NCBI GenBank assembly: GCA_003157015.1
Contig: PMIJ01000028.1
Span: 1-64,000, forward strand
Reading direction: 5' to 3'
From: Bacteroidales bacterium
GTDB lineage: Bacteria; Bacteroidota; Bacteroidia; Bacteroidales; VadinHA17
Length of the DNA: 64,000 bases
This document shows positions 62,625 to 64,000 of this stretch, piece after piece. Each line of letters opens with the position of its first letter. Position 1 is the first letter of the stretch. The position numbers and the translations under genes were made by a program. Below the pieces are notes generated by a model. It searched no databases. It saw only the letters and a program-made list of their open reading frames with translations, and was not told where the DNA came from.

Positions 62625-62741
62625 TTACCTCTTCCCTCTGGCCCCCTTCTCCCAGGAGAGACGGGGGTAACTTCATGATTCGTATAATGATTAAGCCCCT
62701 TCCTTTTGGGGGAGGCGTTTGGGAAGAGGTAAAAAGATTTA
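62625..62741. repeat. Purine/pyrimidine-run repeat pair (holA-yqgE)
   Basis: TTTACCTCTTCCCTCTGGCCCCCTTCTCCCAGGAGAGACGGGGG and AAGCCCCTTCCTTTTGGGGGAGGCGTTTGGGAAGAGGTAAA. The outermost TTTACCTCTTCCC and GGGAAGAGGTAAA are perfect complements, so the whole 117 bases can fold into one hairpin between convergent genes. Confidence 0.72.
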
Positions 62742-63329
62742 ATTCATCTCCGGAGAATCGGGGAAATCGGCCCACATCCTGTATTTGTTCTTAAAGCTTC
62801 TTAAAACTTTTTTCCAGATATCATCACCTCTGTTATTCAGTACAATATTGGAGTTGACTTTTGCAATAACCCATGAATTTTCTTTAAGTTCGCGTTCAAG
62901 CTGGCCCGCAGACCATCCTGAATAGCCCAGAAAAAATCTTATTTGAGATTGGTTTAATTTCCCTGTTTTTATAAGCTCTCTTACACTGTCAATATCGCCT
63001 CCCCAGAAAATATTCCCTTGCACCAGAACGCTTTTTGGAATCAGATCTCCGGCGCTATGCAGATAATGAAGAGTGTCAGGAGCAACCGGTCCTCCCATGC
63101 TGATGTTTTCATCACAGTTTTCAAAACCTTCTATAGCATCACTGATCTTTAAATCGAGCTTTTTGTTAAGGATAAAGCCTACCGATCCCTCCGGATTATG
63201 ATCAGTAAGGTACACGATGCTCCGATTGAAAAAAGTATCGGGCAGAAATGGTTCTGAAATCAGAATCTTTCCTTTTTCCGGGATTTTATCTTCCGGCAAT
63301 ATTGCAAATAAATCGAGTTCCGGTTGCAT
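62739..63329 (-). CDS. YqgE/AlgH family protein
   Basis: A 196-residue protein from the ATG at 63329 (an in-frame ATG at 63344 adds five residues). The family signatures GKILISEPFLPDTFFNRSIVYLTDHNPEGSVGFILNKK, GGPVAPDTLHYLHSAGD and FFLGYSGWSAGQLERELKENSW are present. The function of this widespread cytoplasmic family is unsettled; in other bacteria it has been linked to transcription control and stress. Confidence 0.9.
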   Translation of the reverse strand: MQPELDLFAILPEDKIPEKGKILISEPFLPDTFFNRSIVYLTDHNPEGSVGFILNKKLDLKISDAIEGFENCDENISMGGPVAPDTLHYLHSAGDLIPKSVLVQGNIFWGGDIDSVRELIKTGKLNQSQIRFFLGYSGWSAGQLERELKENSWVIAKVNSNIVLNNRGDDIWKKVLRSFKNKYRMWADFPDSPEMN

Positions 63330-63363
63330 AATACTAATAAACAATTGAAATTGAAATATTGTA

Positions 63364-63394
63364 CAAAAATAATTAAGTAAAAACTTATCTTCAA
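63364..63394 (-). promoter_or_regulatory. Promoter of the YqgE/AlgH gene (minus strand)
   Basis: On the minus strand, TTG (63394-63392) and TATTTTTG (63371-63364) are spaced 20 bases, with the start codon about 35 bases downstream. Confidence 0.55.
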
Positions 63395-63436
63395 TTAAAT
63401 ATTATCATATTTTTACCCCAATTGTTAAATAATGTC

Positions 63437-64000
63437 ATGCAAAGAAGTACTTTAAGTATAATTGGGAATAAAGTTGTTTTGAATATCCGTGAAAGGATGT
63501 GCGAAACAGCAGAAGAAATGCTGGCGAGTGACAAATTTCGGCTTATCCTTGACCATTGTCTTAATAACCTCAGATCTAAAAACTCGCCATTGCTTGAGTT
63601 TTTTGGAGGTTGCACTGCTGACGAAGATTGCGTGAATGATCTAGTCAAGACTCTTTCATTACTCGTTAAGTATGAAAGCAATCTTATACCCCATATTTTT
63701 GATAAGTCCAGGATCTTTCTTAAAGACCTTGATAAACTTGCCGGTTTTGTAGAATACCTGTATGACTATTGGCGCCACTTTGACCGGTTCATAATCAATG
63801 ATTCTGAAGGCGACCGTCTCGACAAAAGGCCATATCGCACATTTAATGAAACAATTGAACAGCTTACACATCTGATAAGAACTGTTTACAGACATATTCA
63901 GGAAAACATTACAGGTAGTCATCCTGCCGTTTACAGACAGGTTCCGGCAGGAGCTGAGATGGCGGTGATTTCACTTCCGAAAGATATTGCTTACAGGGGA
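63437..64000 (+). CDS. Unknown protein, truncated by the window edge
   Basis: An open frame of 188 codons from ATG 63437 to the last base without a stop. It is divergent from the YqgE gene. It starts MQRSTLSIIGNKVVLNIRER and is largely alpha-helical, with no signal peptide, no transmembrane segment and charged helices such as HLIRTVYRHIQENITG. I do not recognise the family; only the N-terminal part is visible. The even codon use and lack of stops over 564 bases support a real gene. Confidence 0.75.
   Translation, partial: MQRSTLSIIGNKVVLNIRERMCETAEEMLASDKFRLILDHCLNNLRSKNSPLLEFFGGCTADEDCVNDLVKTLSLLVKYESNLIPHIFDKSRIFLKDLDKLAGFVEYLYDYWRHFDRFIINDSEGDRLDKRPYRTFNETIEQLTHLIRTVYRHIQENITGSHPAVYRQVPAGAEMAVISLPKDIAYRG

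Overview
The window is about 64 kb of a moderately AT-rich chromosome from a member of the Bacteroidota, most likely an environmental Bacteroidales/Marinilabiliales-type organism. Evidence for this is the repeated TAnnTTTG -7 promoter box with a TTTG/TTG -33 box, the absence of clear Shine-Dalgarno sequences, the secreted CAZymes and NIPSNAP/DUF6807-type proteins, and the DAHP synthase-chorismate mutase fusion. No rRNA, tRNA, CRISPR array, prophage or complete insertion sequence was seen.

Region 1 (274-3387, minus) is a secreted GH2 beta-galactosidase-type enzyme. Region 2 (about 3.7-30.8 kb, plus) is an amino-acid biosynthesis island of four consecutive operons: ilvD-ilvB-ilvN-ilvC-leuA-leuC-leuD-cimA-leuB (branched chain, with a citramalate synthase that could feed isoleucine from pyruvate); hisG-D-C-B-H-A-F-IE (complete histidine operon); pheA-aminotransferase-tyrA-aroF/chorismate mutase-aroA (Phe/Tyr and shikimate); and a solitary trpB2. 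Each operon is preceded by a Bacteroidota-type promoter, a short leader ORF whose codons match the amino acids made by that operon (Ile/Leu/Val; His-His-His; alternating Phe/Tyr; Trp-Ser-Trp) and a strong intrinsic terminator just before the first gene. This is the architecture of translation-coupled transcription attenuation, four times in a row, and is the main discovery here.

Region 3 (30.9-44.3 kb) is a carbohydrate-catabolism neighbourhood without SusC/SusD: NIPSNAP protein, DUF6807/PmoA-like protein, Gfo/Idh/MocA oxidoreductase, GH105, a 5'(3')-deoxyribonucleotidase-like HAD protein, a DUF5009-type membrane acyltransferase, a serine hydrolase lipoprotein, a secreted GH105-accessory-like protein, GH43 and a large GH106-like lipoprotein. 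The set suggests use of rhamnogalacturonan-type pectin side chains.

Region 4 (44.6-55.7 kb) begins with an OmpP1/FadL outer-membrane protein and a hypothetical secreted protein, then carries a phosphate-starvation locus: phoU-phoB-phoR (plus) converging, with an 11-nt gap, on a porin-pstS-pstC-pstA-pstB operon (minus). Region 5 (55.9-64 kb) is mixed housekeeping: two Nudix proteins (one fused to a helical-repeat tail), selD-yedF selenium genes, a small secreted protein, an HSDR_N-type nuclease-fold protein, AMP nucleosidase, holA, YqgE/AlgH and a truncated unknown gene at the right edge.

Many gene junctions carry degenerate intergenic repeats. One family consists of facing CTCTGTG/CACAGAG (or CTTTGTG/CACAAAG) arms, another of C-run/G-run palindromes, and smaller groups are GTCTTG tandem units and a REP-like multi-hairpin element. 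They sit inside operons but are absent from the four attenuator leaders.
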